64,000 bases of DNA from Hyphomicrobiales bacterium (GCA_026990765.1 JALXCV010000151.1:34353-98352), one strand, 5' to 3'; positions 33,743-44,243 are shown, numbered from the stretch's first letter. Numbers and translations are program-made. The notes: a model not told the origin generated them from the letters alone.

Positions 33743-34717
33743 TCAGATGGTTGAATCACCGGTTTCGCTGAACTGGCCCGATTTGCGATACCGGAACAGA
33801 TATAGTGGAACATGTTCCTCGACAGTTTCCGGGATAATGCCAAGTCCCTCAAGATTGCGGCCACTGTCATTGGCTGCAGCACTGACAATATTGTCCCGCT
33901 TCAGCATTTTGACCTGCTCACGGGTCAGCATTGGATTTGGCATGAGACCCAGTACTGATCCGGCAAGTTCTGCCATAATCCATGGAACCGGCACCAGAAA
34001 TCTTTTCCTCTCAACTGTTTTGAGAATAAACTGCAAAAGCTGTTCAAGGCTGTAAATCTGCGGGCCGCCCAGCTCATAGGTGACAGAACTTTCAGGTTGT
34101 AATTCAGTCAGCCGGGCAATGGCTTCACCAACATCACCGGCAAATACCGGCTGCAGTCTGGTGCCGCCGCCACCAATCAATGGTAAAACCATCGAGATCT
34201 TTGTCAGGCCGGCAAACAGGTTAAAGAAACGGTCTTCCTGGCCAAAGACTACAGATGGCCGGATGATGCTGGCATTTTCAAATTGTTGCAAAACCCGTTT
34301 TTCACCTTCAGCCTTGGAAATCCCGTACTGGCTGGGCGATCCTGCATCAGCGCCTATGGCTGACATATGGATAAAATTCTTAGCTCCTGCCTCTTTTGCA
34401 TCACGGGCAACTATTTCAGCACCTTCCACATGGATGGATTCAAAGGTCTGTTCGCCTGAACAATCAAGAATGCCGGTAAGATTGATCACTGTGTCTGCAC
34501 CAATACAGGCTGCAACCACTGATTCGCTGAAACGTACATTTGCCTGCACCGGCATGATCTGGCCGGGATCACCAAGCGGTTGTAAATGTTTGGCAAGGTC
34601 AGGCCGGCGCACCGCGATTCGCAAACGATGACCTTTCGCTGCCAGCGCCCGAACCACATAACGCCCGATAAAACCGGAACCGCCAAAAATAGTTATTAAC
34701 TGCTTTTTCTGAATGCT
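33743..34717 (-). CDS. Complex I NDUFA9-like NAD(P)H-binding protein
   Basis: LITIFGGSGFIGRYVVRALAAKGHRLRIAVRRPDLA; NFIHMSAIGADAGSPSQYGISKAEGEK; start MSIQKKQ refined from 34762. Confidence 0.9.
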   Translation of the reverse strand, partial: SIQKKQLITIFGGSGFIGRYVVRALAAKGHRLRIAVRRPDLAKHLQPLGDPGQIMPVQANVRFSESVVAACIGADTVINLTGILDCSGEQTFESIHVEGAEIVARDAKEAGAKNFIHMSAIGADAGSPSQYGISKAEGEKRVLQQFENASIIRPSVVFGQEDRFFNLFAGLTKISMVLPLIGGGGTRLQPVFAGDVGEAIARLTELQPESSVTYELGGPQIYSLEQLLQFILKTVERKRFLVPVPWIMAELAGSVLGLMPNPMLTREQVKMLKRDNIVSAAANDSGRNLEGLGIIPETVEEHVPLYLFRYRKSGQFSETGDSTI

Positions 34718-34877
34718 CATAGCTGGCCTCACTGGAGTTTGCCCTTGATTGGCTTGTATCAATCAGACTTTTATAGCGCCGGGCGGGCAAAGCAAAGACT
34801 TTTATTCGCTATTTTTGATCATTTGACAACCATCCGGTTGACAAGCACACTATAAGCCATTTAAAGGAACGCCCTGT

Positions 34878-34964
34878 GCCCAGGTGGCGGAATTGGTAGA
34901 CGCGCTAGCTTCAGGTGCTAGTGGCCGCAAGGTCGTGGAAGTTCGAGTCTTCTCCTGGGCACCA
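34878..34964 (+). tRNA. tRNA-Leu (anticodon CAG), CCA encoded
   Basis: GCCCAGG/CCTGGGC acceptor stem, GTTCGAGTC T-arm, anticodon loop around CTTCAGGT, long variable arm, genomic CCA. Confidence 0.95.
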
Positions 34965-35025
34965 GACATATGACGCAAATTTTGTGTGATCTGTCAGGGG
35001 CCGGCCAGATACGAAAAGGATTATT

Positions 35026-35643
35026 ATGGCAATCAAGCTCCACAAAGGTGACCTTCCAGACAATATTGACTGGGGAAAATCTGTCGCTATAGACACTGAA
35101 ACTCTTGGACTTAATCCACATCGCGATAAATTGTGTCTGGTGCAATTATCAGCCGGTGACGGCAATGCGCATCTGGTGCAGGTTGACCGCAGCAATTATG
35201 ATGCACCCAATCTTAAATCCTTGCTGGCCAATAAAGACATAACCAAAATCTTCCATTTTGCCAGATTTGATGTTGCAGTATTGAAAAAATATCTGGGCGT
35301 GGATGTAACACCGGTATATTGCACCAAAATTGCATCAAGGCTGGTTCGAACCTACACTGACCGTCATGGTCTTAAAGACCTTGTACGTGAAATGCTGGGT
35401 GTTGATATGTCAAAACAGCAGCAAAGTTCAGACTGGGGTCTGCCGGTATTGTCTGATGCGCAAAAACAATATGCAGCATCAGATGTTCTGTATCTGCATG
35501 AATTGCAGATCCGCCTTGATCAGATGCTGGCCCGTGAAGGTCGAACTGATCTTGCCAGGTCCTGTTTTGAATTTCTGCCGACGCGCACAGCACTTGATCT
35601 TGCAGGCTGGGCCGAACAGGATATATTCTCACATTCAGCCTGA
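35026..35643 (+). CDS. rnd: Ribonuclease D-like 3'-5' exonuclease (short form)
   Basis: VAIDTETLGLNPHRDKLCLVQLS; KIFHFARFDVAVLKKYLGV; QKQYAASDVLYLHELQ. Confidence 0.93.
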   Translation: MAIKLHKGDLPDNIDWGKSVAIDTETLGLNPHRDKLCLVQLSAGDGNAHLVQVDRSNYDAPNLKSLLANKDITKIFHFARFDVAVLKKYLGVDVTPVYCTKIASRLVRTYTDRHGLKDLVREMLGVDMSKQQQSSDWGLPVLSDAQKQYAASDVLYLHELQIRLDQMLAREGRTDLARSCFEFLPTRTALDLAGWAEQDIFSHSA

Positions 35644-35669
35644 ATATGCCCGCTGATCAGGGAGCTTGT

Positions 35670-36290
35670 ATGGCAAAGTCCGGTAAATTGCGAATACCCA
35701 CAATACTTGCATGGATAGTCATGCTGGCAACAATCGGCCTGGGATTGACTTTCTTCATTCGGGCCGGGCTGTTTGCTGCACTGGTTAAACCGGATACGAA
35801 ACCGGCAAAAACAGTCAGCAGTCCAAAATTGATAAAAACCGGAAAATCTACAATTAACGGTTTTGATTCAGATGGTCAGCCCTACAGGCTGACAGCACAA
35901 TCCACCTTGCAGGATGCTGATAATCAAGACATTGTGAATATGAAGTTTGTAACCGGAATTCTGACCCAGAATGATGGCAAGCAGCTTACAGCAAAGGCCC
36001 TTGAAGGCAGATATGATACTGTTGCCAAACGCCTGCAGTTGACCAATCAGGTACAACTTGCCAAAAAGGGGGACTATACAGCTATCATGGACAAGGCCAT
36101 GGTATTTCTGGATGAGAAGCGATTGCGTTCTGATGTGCCGGTATTTGTAACATTTGACCGCGGCACAATTTCCGCTAATGGAATGGAGATAACTGAAAAT
36201 GGCAAACGTATTTTGTTTTTTAATCGCGTAAAGGCTAAATTCAGGCCGAAATCAACTGCTGATGAGTCAAAGCAAAACAGACAGGAATAA
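35670..36290 (+). CDS. lptC: LPS export ABC transporter periplasmic protein LptC
   Basis: N-terminal TM, STINGFDSDGQPYRLTAQSTLQDADNQDIVNM; adjacent to lptA and lptB. Confidence 0.88.
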   Translation: MAKSGKLRIPTILAWIVMLATIGLGLTFFIRAGLFAALVKPDTKPAKTVSSPKLIKTGKSTINGFDSDGQPYRLTAQSTLQDADNQDIVNMKFVTGILTQNDGKQLTAKALEGRYDTVAKRLQLTNQVQLAKKGDYTAIMDKAMVFLDEKRLRSDVPVFVTFDRGTISANGMEITENGKRILFFNRVKAKFRPKSTADESKQNRQE

Positions 36291-36295
36291 CGATT

Positions 36296-36829
36296 ATGAT
36301 TAAATTCATTTTTATAATATTTGCAACTTTCATGTTTACAGCTGCTAATTTGCTGTCAGCAACCGCACAGACAACCGATAAAAAAATCAATACTGCCGAA
36401 TTGTCAAAAGCCACAAAAGCCAAAAAGGACGTTGATATTGAATCTGATACCATGGAAATCCTTGATGACAAGAACAAGGCTATTTTTACCGGAAATGTGG
36501 ACGCGGTTCGCTCTGATGTCAGGCTGAAGGCTGACAAGCTGGTGGCAGATTTTGTCAAGACCAAGGATGCCAAGGGTGAAGAACAAACCGAAGTTACCTA
36601 TCTGCATGCAACCGGTCACGTCATAATTATTACTTCCAAGCAGCATATTACCGGGGCCTGGGCAAAAATGGATGTCAAGGCTGACAAGGCTGTTGTTGGC
36701 GGCAATGTGGTGGTCAAGCAGGACAACAGCATTGTTCGCGGCAAAAAACTTTTTGTTAATCTGAAAACCAACCATTCAGTAATGAAGGGTGGTCGCGTCA
36801 AGGGCAGCTTCAAGTCAAAAACCAAATAA
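36296..36829 (+). CDS. lptA: LptA/OstA family LPS transport periplasmic protein
   Basis: DIESDTMEILDDKNKAIFTGNVDAVRSDVRLKADKLV OstA-like domain. Confidence 0.93.
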   Translation: MIKFIFIIFATFMFTAANLLSATAQTTDKKINTAELSKATKAKKDVDIESDTMEILDDKNKAIFTGNVDAVRSDVRLKADKLVADFVKTKDAKGEEQTEVTYLHATGHVIIITSKQHITGAWAKMDVKADKAVVGGNVVVKQDNSIVRGKKLFVNLKTNHSVMKGGRVKGSFKSKTK

Positions 36830-36883
36830 CTTTTGGATCATGTGATAAATTTTATCAGATGAATTCATCTAAAATTAATTATA

Positions 36884-37747
36884 TTGGCAGGTAATGTGGT
36901 GAAGCGGACAAAGGAAAAAGCAGTGGCTCATGCAAGCGGAAAATCAAATTCGCGAGCTGCGGGTCAATCTGTACAATCAAGAAGTACAGGTGAAACCATT
37001 GCCACTGGCATTGATCCTGATCTGACGAGCGGTCTTGTGGCAACCGGGCTTTTCAAGAGCTTCAAGCGTCGCACTGTTGTCAAGGGTGTAAGTTTAACTG
37101 TCCGCCGTGGAGAAGCCGTTGGTCTTTTGGGCCCAAATGGTGCAGGTAAAACCACCGTGTTCTATATGGTCACGGGACTGATTGCGCCAGACAAGGGCAT
37201 GATAGAGCTTGACGGGCGGGACATTACCCATTTGCCGATGTACCAGCGTGCACGGCTGGGAGTAGGGTATTTGCCGCAGGAAGCCTCGATTTTCCGGGGG
37301 CTGACGGTTGAAGAAAATATTCGCGCTGTTCTTGAACTCAATGTTCGGGGGAGAGAAAAACGCGATAGTAAGTTGAGTGAGTTGTTAGATGAGTTTCAGA
37401 TTACCCACCTTAGGCATTCGCCAGCTGTGGCGCTGTCTGGCGGAGAACGTCGCCGTGTCGAAATCGCCAGAGCCCTTGCAGCCAACCCGAAATACATGTT
37501 GCTCGATGAACCCTTCGCCGGGATTGACCCAATTGCGATCAGTGATATCCGCAACCTGGTTCGACAGCTCACAGCTAGGGGAATCGGGGTGCTTATTACA
37601 GATCACAACGTTAAAGAAACCCTCGAGCTTATCGATAGAGCCCTTATCATACATGAGGGCTCGGTACTGATGGAGGGAACGCCGGGTGAGGTCGTGGAAA
37701 ACCGGCAGGTGCGTTCGCTTTACCTTGGTGAAAGGTTCTCTCTGTAA
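36884..37747 (+). CDS. lptB: LPS export ABC transporter ATP-binding protein
   Basis: GLLGPNGAGKTTVFYMVTGLIAPDKGMIELDGRDIT; GVGYLPQEASIFRGLTVEENI; LSGGERRRVEIARALA. Confidence 0.97.
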   Translation: MAGNVVKRTKEKAVAHASGKSNSRAAGQSVQSRSTGETIATGIDPDLTSGLVATGLFKSFKRRTVVKGVSLTVRRGEAVGLLGPNGAGKTTVFYMVTGLIAPDKGMIELDGRDITHLPMYQRARLGVGYLPQEASIFRGLTVEENIRAVLELNVRGREKRDSKLSELLDEFQITHLRHSPAVALSGGERRRVEIARALAANPKYMLLDEPFAGIDPIAISDIRNLVRQLTARGIGVLITDHNVKETLELIDRALIIHEGSVLMEGTPGEVVENRQVRSLYLGERFSL

Positions 37748-37857
37748 GATCGCCTGACACAAGATGGATGTTTTAAGGAATGTAATTTTGAAACACCCTC
37801 TTTTACTGTTAGTATGCGGCCTGTTGAGGTCGTGGTGATTGAGTAACGAGAGCAATT

Positions 37858-39378
37858 ATGGCGCTGACACAACGGTTAGAACTGCGCCAGGGTCAAACCC
37901 TGGTAATGACACCGCAACTGCAACAGGCCATCAAACTGTTGCAGATGTCCAATCATGAATTGCAGGAATTTGTTGAAGAAGAGCTGGAAAAAAACCCGCT
38001 TCTTGAACGCGGCGATGCCGATGTCTCTACACAGCCAGCTATCACACAATCTGAACCTGCTGTAACTGATACAGATGAATTACCGGTTCTGCCACTGGAC
38101 AGTGAAGTAACAGCAACCCTTAACAGTCTTGATACTGATCTTGGCAATATCTATGCCGATGAAGCCAGAGTAGACAGGGATGACCGGTTGCGACCGGCCC
38201 AGATGGAACAATCATGGGGATCAGTTGGAACTTCAGGTTCTTCAGGCTCTTTTGAGCGCGATGGTATAAATTTTGAAAATGTCCTGTCACAGCAGGTCTC
38301 CTTGTCAGATTTTCTGGAGCAGCAATTATCACTCAGCCCGCTTGATCCTGCCGGGCGTATTATCGGCCATAATCTGATTGGCATGATTGATGAGGCCGGA
38401 TATCTGGGAACGGATACTCAAACCGTGGCAGAAATGCTTGGTACATCCACTCAGGCAGTAGAAGAAACCCTGGCGGTACTGCAGACATTTGACCCCCCCG
38501 GAATTCTGGCGCGTGATCTGAAAGAATGTCTGTCAATCCAGTTGAAGGAAGCGGATCGTTTTGATCCGGCAATGCAGGCGCTCGTTGAAAATCTGGATCT
38601 GCTGGCCAAACGCGATTTCAAGGCGCTAAAGCGTGTATGCGGTGTGGATATTGAAGATATTTACGACATGGTTGCAGAAATCCGCAATCTTGATCCAAAA
38701 CCTGGATATATGTTTGGTGAAACCAGTGTACAGCCTGTCATACCTGATGTGATTGTGCGGGCTGCCCAGGATGGAACCTGGATTGTTGAGCTGAATAATG
38801 AAACCCTGCCAAAAGTGCTGGTCAACAATCAGTATCTGGCGACAGTGACCAGTGGTACTGATTCGCAAAAAGATCAGACATACATCTCTGAATGTCATTC
38901 AAATGCCACCTGGCTGGTAAAAAGCCTTGAGCAGCGTGCCCGTACCATACTTGCCGTGTCGCGTGAAATAGTGCGCCAGCAAGATGCCTTTCTGGTAAAT
39001 GGCATAGAATCTTTAAAGCCGCTGAATCTGCGCAATATATCTGAAGCAATCGAAATGCACGAATCAACTGTTTCGCGCGTTACCTCCAATAAATATATTG
39101 AAACCCCGCGCGGGATATTTGAACTGAAGTACTTTTTCACTACCGCCATAGCATCAACCAACGGGGAAGATGAGTATTCTGCAGAATCAATACGTCACCA
39201 GATACGCAATCTGATTGATGCGGAAACGGTTGATAAAATCCTGTCCGATGATGCCATTGTCGCTTCATTGCGCGATTGCGGCATAGAAATAGCTCGCAGA
39301 ACAGTCGCCAAATACCGTGAATCCATGCGAATACCATCATCTGTCCAGCGCCGACGCGAAAAAAAAGCAGCTATTTAA
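37858..39378 (+). CDS. rpoN: RNA polymerase sigma-54 factor
   Basis: RLELRQGQTLVMTPQLQQAIKLLQMSNHEL; C-terminal RRTVAKYRESMRIPSSVQRRREK RpoN box. Confidence 0.98.
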   Translation: MALTQRLELRQGQTLVMTPQLQQAIKLLQMSNHELQEFVEEELEKNPLLERGDADVSTQPAITQSEPAVTDTDELPVLPLDSEVTATLNSLDTDLGNIYADEARVDRDDRLRPAQMEQSWGSVGTSGSSGSFERDGINFENVLSQQVSLSDFLEQQLSLSPLDPAGRIIGHNLIGMIDEAGYLGTDTQTVAEMLGTSTQAVEETLAVLQTFDPPGILARDLKECLSIQLKEADRFDPAMQALVENLDLLAKRDFKALKRVCGVDIEDIYDMVAEIRNLDPKPGYMFGETSVQPVIPDVIVRAAQDGTWIVELNNETLPKVLVNNQYLATVTSGTDSQKDQTYISECHSNATWLVKSLEQRARTILAVSREIVRQQDAFLVNGIESLKPLNLRNISEAIEMHESTVSRVTSNKYIETPRGIFELKYFFTTAIASTNGEDEYSAESIRHQIRNLIDAETVDKILSDDAIVASLRDCGIEIARRTVAKYRESMRIPSSVQRRREKKAAI

Positions 39379-39629
39379 AAAATGCAGAACCATTAATATC
39401 AACAACTCCATGACTTCCAGCAAAACAAGTTGACTCTTTGAATACATATCAGTACGTTGCCGCGCGGACCGGCAAGACATTAGCATCATATCATCAAATC
39501 AGGGTGTCGGCCTTTTGGCAAACGGTTTCCTTCAATCTTGAAATAATGTAGAATTAACTACCTGATTCATTCAGGACAGCTGCACTAAATGCATTCATTG
39601 TTCAAATGCGCAAAACGAAAGACAGCAAC

Positions 39630-40211
39630 ATGAAAACACTTATAACCGGTAAAAACCTGGACATTGGCAATTCACTGCGCAAGCATATTGAAACCCGGAT
39701 CTCATCCAATGTGTCAAAGTATTTTGAAAGTGCCATCCGGGCACATGTGACAGTTGAAAAACAAAAGAATACTTTCATCAGCGAGTGTATATTACACCTT
39801 TCCACCGGCATGACCCTGAACGCCAAAGGTCAGGGGGGAGATGCTTATTCAAGTTTTGACATAGCACTTGAACATCTTGAAAAACGTCTGCGCCGCTATA
39901 CAAGGCGGTTGAAAAACCATCATAATTCACGCAAAGCCCCAATGCTCAGTGCAGATGCTGCCAGTTTTGTTATTGCTTCAGGTGATATTGATGAACCAGA
40001 AGAAACCGATGAACTCAACCCGGCCATCATTGCTGAAACAACTCACCAGATCAGTGAAATGACAGTTGGTGAAGCAGTGATGCAGCTGGAATTGTCTGAC
40101 CTGCAATTTGTTCTGTTTAATCATGATAAATATCAGCGCATAAATGTTGTTTATCGACGTGATGATGGCAATATTGGCTGGATTGATCCTGAACCAGGTT
40201 CAAAAAAATAA
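39630..40211 (+). CDS. hpf: Ribosome hibernation-promoting factor, long form
   Basis: MKTLITGKNLDIGNSLRKHIETRI; C-terminal MTVGEAVMQLELSDLQFVLFNHDKYQRINVVYRRDDGNIGWIDP. Confidence 0.93.
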   Translation: MKTLITGKNLDIGNSLRKHIETRISSNVSKYFESAIRAHVTVEKQKNTFISECILHLSTGMTLNAKGQGGDAYSSFDIALEHLEKRLRRYTRRLKNHHNSRKAPMLSADAASFVIASGDIDEPEETDELNPAIIAETTHQISEMTVGEAVMQLELSDLQFVLFNHDKYQRINVVYRRDDGNIGWIDPEPGSKK

Positions 40212-40279
40212 CTGGCTGCAACCCAGCTTCATGGTATAAACACATATGTTCCTTTGCATAAAAGGAGTGGAACGCCAGA

Positions 40280-40753
40280 ATGAAATTGTCAGATATCATT
40301 GCAAGTGATGCTGTAATTCCCAATATCAGGGCCAGCAGCAAGAAACAGCTGTTGCAGGAATTATCCAATCTGGCCGGAAAAATTACCGGTCTGGATGCCA
40401 GGAAAATTTTTGAATCCCTGTTGCAACGTGAAAAACTGGGTTCAACCGGCCTTGGTCACGGCATTGCCATTCCGCATGGAAAATTTAATGAACTTGACCA
40501 TGTATATGGATTATTTGCCAGGCTGGCCCGTCCGGTCAGTTATGATGCACTTGATGGTGAACCGGTTGATCTGGTGTTTTTGTTGCTGGCACCTGAAAGT
40601 GCCGGTGCCGATCACCTCAAGGCTCTTGCCAGAATTTCCAGACTGTTGCGGGATTCAGCCATTGTCAAGAAACTGAGGGGCACAGATAATTCTGAAGGAC
40701 TATATGCAGTCCTGACCGAACCTGCAGCAACTTCAACATCAAATGCCGCCTGA
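40280..40753 (+). CDS. ptsN: PTS IIA-like nitrogen regulatory protein
   Basis: LLQREKLGSTGLGHGIAIPHGKF. Confidence 0.96.
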   Translation: MKLSDIIASDAVIPNIRASSKKQLLQELSNLAGKITGLDARKIFESLLQREKLGSTGLGHGIAIPHGKFNELDHVYGLFARLARPVSYDALDGEPVDLVFLLLAPESAGADHLKALARISRLLRDSAIVKKLRGTDNSEGLYAVLTEPAATSTSNAA

Positions 40754-40788
40754 CCAGCCATAAATATTGTTTTTTACCCGGAAATGAA

Positions 40789-42630
40789 GTGAAACAACGC
40801 AAACAGTACAACCGCATAGCTATTTTGCTGGTTGTTGCTGTTATGCTGGCTGGTGTTGGTCTGGCAACATATAAAATTGCCACTAATCTGACTTTTGACC
40901 AGACGGCTGCACGCGGGACGGCAACTTTGCGCCTGACCGTATCGGGCCTGAAAGGAGCGCTTGACCAATATCGCTCCTTGCCGCGTTTGATTGCAGAAAA
41001 AAAGGATATTCAGGCATTTTTGAACTCTGCTGTATCGCCCAATCTGGTTGATAATATCAACGCCGAATTAAAACGGCTAAAGACCATTGTCAAAGCCTCT
41101 GCTATTTATGTGATGAACAGCGACGGGTTAACTGTGGCTGCCAGCAATTTTGATCTTGAAAAATCTTTTATCGGCAAGAATTTTAGCTACCGGCCATATT
41201 TTCAACAGGCAATAAACGGTCATCAGGGGCGGTTTTTTGCCATTGGAACCACCTCGCTGAAACGAGGATATTATTTCTCTTCACCGGTTATAAAAAATGC
41301 CAATATTATCGGCGTTGTTGCAGTGAAAGTCTCGATTGACCAGATGGAACAGGCATGGTCATCGCGTGATTATGAAATACTGGTTACTGATGAACAGGGG
41401 ATAATTTTCATGTCCTCGCAAAAAGCCTGGCGCTTTAAATCCATCAGGCCACTTTCCGCCAGTTCTTTGCAGGAGATAAGGAAAACCCGTAAATATGAAC
41501 ATGCAGATTTGCGGGAACTGAAATGGCATATCCTGCCAGAAAACAATAATGGCTACAAGCTGGCAATGGTCTCAGAAACCGGCAAGCCGAAGGAATATCT
41601 GGTGCAAACCGGGCATATGGCTGATCAGGGATGGAATGTTCATATTTTTTCAGCAACCGGACCAGCCAGAAACCAGGCCTATATAATCACAACTGCAATC
41701 ATGCTGGTCATGTTGTCGATATTTCTGGCTACAGGGTTTTTCAACCAGCGACGCAAGCGTTTGCACGAGCGGATGAAAACCCAGAATGAGGCGGCACGCC
41801 AACTGGAATACAAGGTCAGCCTTAGAACCCGTGACCTTGATCAGGCCAATATCAGACTGACAGCTGAAGTTGCCGAAAGAAAAGCGGCTGAAACCGAATT
41901 GCGAAAAACCCAAAAAGATCTGATTCAGGCCGGAAAGCTAGCAGCTCTTGGACAGATGTCAGCTGCCCTGTCTCATGAACTCAATCAGCCTCTTGGGGCA
42001 ACCAAATCCTACGCTGATAATGCAGCCACCTATCTTGAGCTTGGCCGACTTGAAGAAGCAGGCAGGAACATAAAAAGCATTTCATCACTGGTTGATCGCA
42101 TGGCGACGATCAGCAGACATTTGCGCAATTTTGCCCGCAAGCCGGGTGAGAAACTGCATAATATCCCGGTACAGGCAGTAATCAATGATGCAATTGCCAT
42201 TTTACAGTCCCGGATCAGATCAAAGGGTGTCATTATTGAAACCGATATGCCTGAATCAACTATTGAAGTAGTGGGAGGCCATGTCCGGTTACAGCAGGTG
42301 CTGGTCAATCTGGTTAACAATGCACTGGATGCAATGGAGCACAGCAAGACCCCCAGATTGATAATTGCTGTTGAAAGCAGTGATGGTAAGGTCATAATTT
42401 CAATTACAGATTTTGGACCGGGACTTTCCAAAGCCTCAGAAGAACAGTTGTTTGATCCGTTCTTTACCACTAAAGGGGTGAGTAGGGGTTTGGGGCTGGG
42501 CCTTTCCATCTCCTATAATATTATCAGGGATTTTGGCGGCGAACTGCACGCGGCAAACCATGATGCAGGAGGTGCGGTTTTTACCGTTACGCTTAAACAG
42601 GCAACAGCTTCAGCAATGGAGGCGCCATAA
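40789..42630 (+). CDS. dctB: Sensor histidine kinase, DctB-like
   Basis: Periplasmic double-PDC-like sensor; LAALGQMSAALSHELNQPLGATKSYADNA H-box; GLGLGLSISYNIIRDFGG. Next to dctD-like and TRAP genes. Confidence 0.9.
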   Translation: MKQRKQYNRIAILLVVAVMLAGVGLATYKIATNLTFDQTAARGTATLRLTVSGLKGALDQYRSLPRLIAEKKDIQAFLNSAVSPNLVDNINAELKRLKTIVKASAIYVMNSDGLTVAASNFDLEKSFIGKNFSYRPYFQQAINGHQGRFFAIGTTSLKRGYYFSSPVIKNANIIGVVAVKVSIDQMEQAWSSRDYEILVTDEQGIIFMSSQKAWRFKSIRPLSASSLQEIRKTRKYEHADLRELKWHILPENNNGYKLAMVSETGKPKEYLVQTGHMADQGWNVHIFSATGPARNQAYIITTAIMLVMLSIFLATGFFNQRRKRLHERMKTQNEAARQLEYKVSLRTRDLDQANIRLTAEVAERKAAETELRKTQKDLIQAGKLAALGQMSAALSHELNQPLGATKSYADNAATYLELGRLEEAGRNIKSISSLVDRMATISRHLRNFARKPGEKLHNIPVQAVINDAIAILQSRIRSKGVIIETDMPESTIEVVGGHVRLQQVLVNLVNNALDAMEHSKTPRLIIAVESSDGKVIISITDFGPGLSKASEEQLFDPFFTTKGVSRGLGLGLSISYNIIRDFGGELHAANHDAGGAVFTVTLKQATASAMEAP

Positions 42631-43979
42631 TGACAAAACCTTGCGTACTATTTATTGATGATGAAGAGCATATGCGCATTTCATCCAGCCAGTCTCTGGA
42701 TCTGGCAGGTTTCAAGGTCAAGACTTTTGCCTCAGCAGAGCAGGTGCCAGATATTGTCAGCCGCAATTTCCCTGGAGTTGTAGTCACCGATATTCGCATG
42801 CCCGATATTAGTGGTATGGAACTGATGAGCATTTTGCTGGATATTGATCCTGAAATTCCTGTTGTTCTGATTACCGGTCATGGTGATGTTCAACTTGCAG
42901 TCGATGCCATGCGCAAAGGAGCCTATGACTTTATAGAAAAACCGTTTTCACCATCAAAGCTGACCGAAGTGGTTTCCAGGGCGTTGGAAAAACGTGAAAT
43001 GACACTTGAACTGCGCAAACTCAGGTCAAAGGTTGGTGGTCGTGACAAGCTGGAGGCCCGCCTTATGGGCCGGGCACCGGTTATGGTTGAGATCCGGCGA
43101 CAGATAAGAACTGTTGCTGATTCTGAAGTTGACGTGCTGATTGTTGGTGATACCGGAACGGGGAAAGAAGTGGCGGCCCGCGCCCTGCATGCAATATCTT
43201 CACGGCGTAACAATCCATTTGTTGCCATAAATTGTGGCGCCCTGCCTGCTGATCTGATCGAAAGTGAATTATTTGGACATGAAGCAGGAGCTTTTCCAGG
43301 AGCAATAAGAACCCGATTTGGCAAGTTTGAACATGCAAGAGGTGGTACTGTATTCCTTGATGAAATTGAGTCCATGCCCATGCAATTGCAGGTCAAATTG
43401 CTGCGGGTAATTCAGGAGCGAACCATTACCCGGCTTGGCTCAAATGAACTGATTGAGCTTGATGTGCGCTTCATTGCCGCCAGTAAATCCGATCTGGAAA
43501 AAGCAGCGATTGCAGAACAGTTTCGTTCAGACCTGTTATATCGTTTGAATGTTGTCACTCTTCGCATGCCATCGCTGGACGAGCGCAGAGAGGATATTCC
43601 AAGATTGTTTATCCAGCTGATAAATGAAGCAGCCGCCAGATACCGAAGAGAGATTATTGAAATATCACCACAGATTCTATCCATGCTGGCGAGTCGTGAC
43701 TGGCCGGGAAATATTCGTGAATTGCGCAATGAGGCAGAGCGTTTTGTTCTGGGCCTGAGCCTTCAGCAGGAACAGGTGAGCGAGAATAAAACCCTGTTTT
43801 CAAGAATTGCAGATTTTGAGCGCAATGCCATTGCATCAGAACTCGCCACAAATGGTGGCAGTATCAAAAAAACCTATGAATCTTTGGGGCTTTCACGCAA
43901 ATCTCTTTATGAGAAAATGCAGAAATATAAATTATCGCGTAATGATTTCAACACCAATGGGAATAAATCCACCCATTAA
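42630..43979 (+). CDS. dctD: Sigma-54-dependent response regulator, DctD-like
   Basis: Receiver DDEEHMR...TDIRMPDISG; AAA+ VGDTGTGKEVAARALH; GAFPGA loop; C-terminal Fis HTH. Confidence 0.92.
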   Translation: MTKPCVLFIDDEEHMRISSSQSLDLAGFKVKTFASAEQVPDIVSRNFPGVVVTDIRMPDISGMELMSILLDIDPEIPVVLITGHGDVQLAVDAMRKGAYDFIEKPFSPSKLTEVVSRALEKREMTLELRKLRSKVGGRDKLEARLMGRAPVMVEIRRQIRTVADSEVDVLIVGDTGTGKEVAARALHAISSRRNNPFVAINCGALPADLIESELFGHEAGAFPGAIRTRFGKFEHARGGTVFLDEIESMPMQLQVKLLRVIQERTITRLGSNELIELDVRFIAASKSDLEKAAIAEQFRSDLLYRLNVVTLRMPSLDERREDIPRLFIQLINEAAARYRREIIEISPQILSMLASRDWPGNIRELRNEAERFVLGLSLQQEQVSENKTLFSRIADFERNAIASELATNGGSIKKTYESLGLSRKSLYEKMQKYKLSRNDFNTNGNKSTH

Positions 43980-44033
43980 TCTGCTGTAAATGTTACCAAA
44001 TCCACCCATTTTATAAGAAAAATTACACTACCA

Positions 44034-44061
44034 GCAGAAAATCACAGGTTTTCTGCTTGCT
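44034..44061 (+). terminator. Hairpin after dctD (GCAGAAAA-TCACAGG-TTTTCTGC), overlapping a -24/-12-like element
   Basis: 8-bp perfect stem 44034-44056, then TTGCTCTTTTTG. AGG-N9-TTGCT (44046-44061) has the GG-N10-GC spacing of sigma-54 promoters. Confidence 0.45.
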
Positions 44062-44243
44062 CTTTTTGCGTCCCCCTAACTAGGCTGTCTTGTTGTGTGT
44101 GCTGTATCAGCAGCAAACTCACAATATTCGTAGAGTTTCATGCTTGGTTTGGATCACAAACTAAATATGGTGCTCAACCAAGTCAGTTACCAAATCTGAT
44201 CCTGAAAAGCTTCAGTATAATCCAGATGGAGGATAATAAATTC

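Noticed and set aside
42030-42509. 159-aa minus-strand ORF
   Set aside because: Antisense to the dctB kinase domain; no plausible product.
43998-44010. CRISPR-like or phage-type repeat in the dctD-dctP spacer
   Set aside because: Only two copies of a 13-bp repeat, one within coding sequence; better explained as possible activator sites or coincidence.
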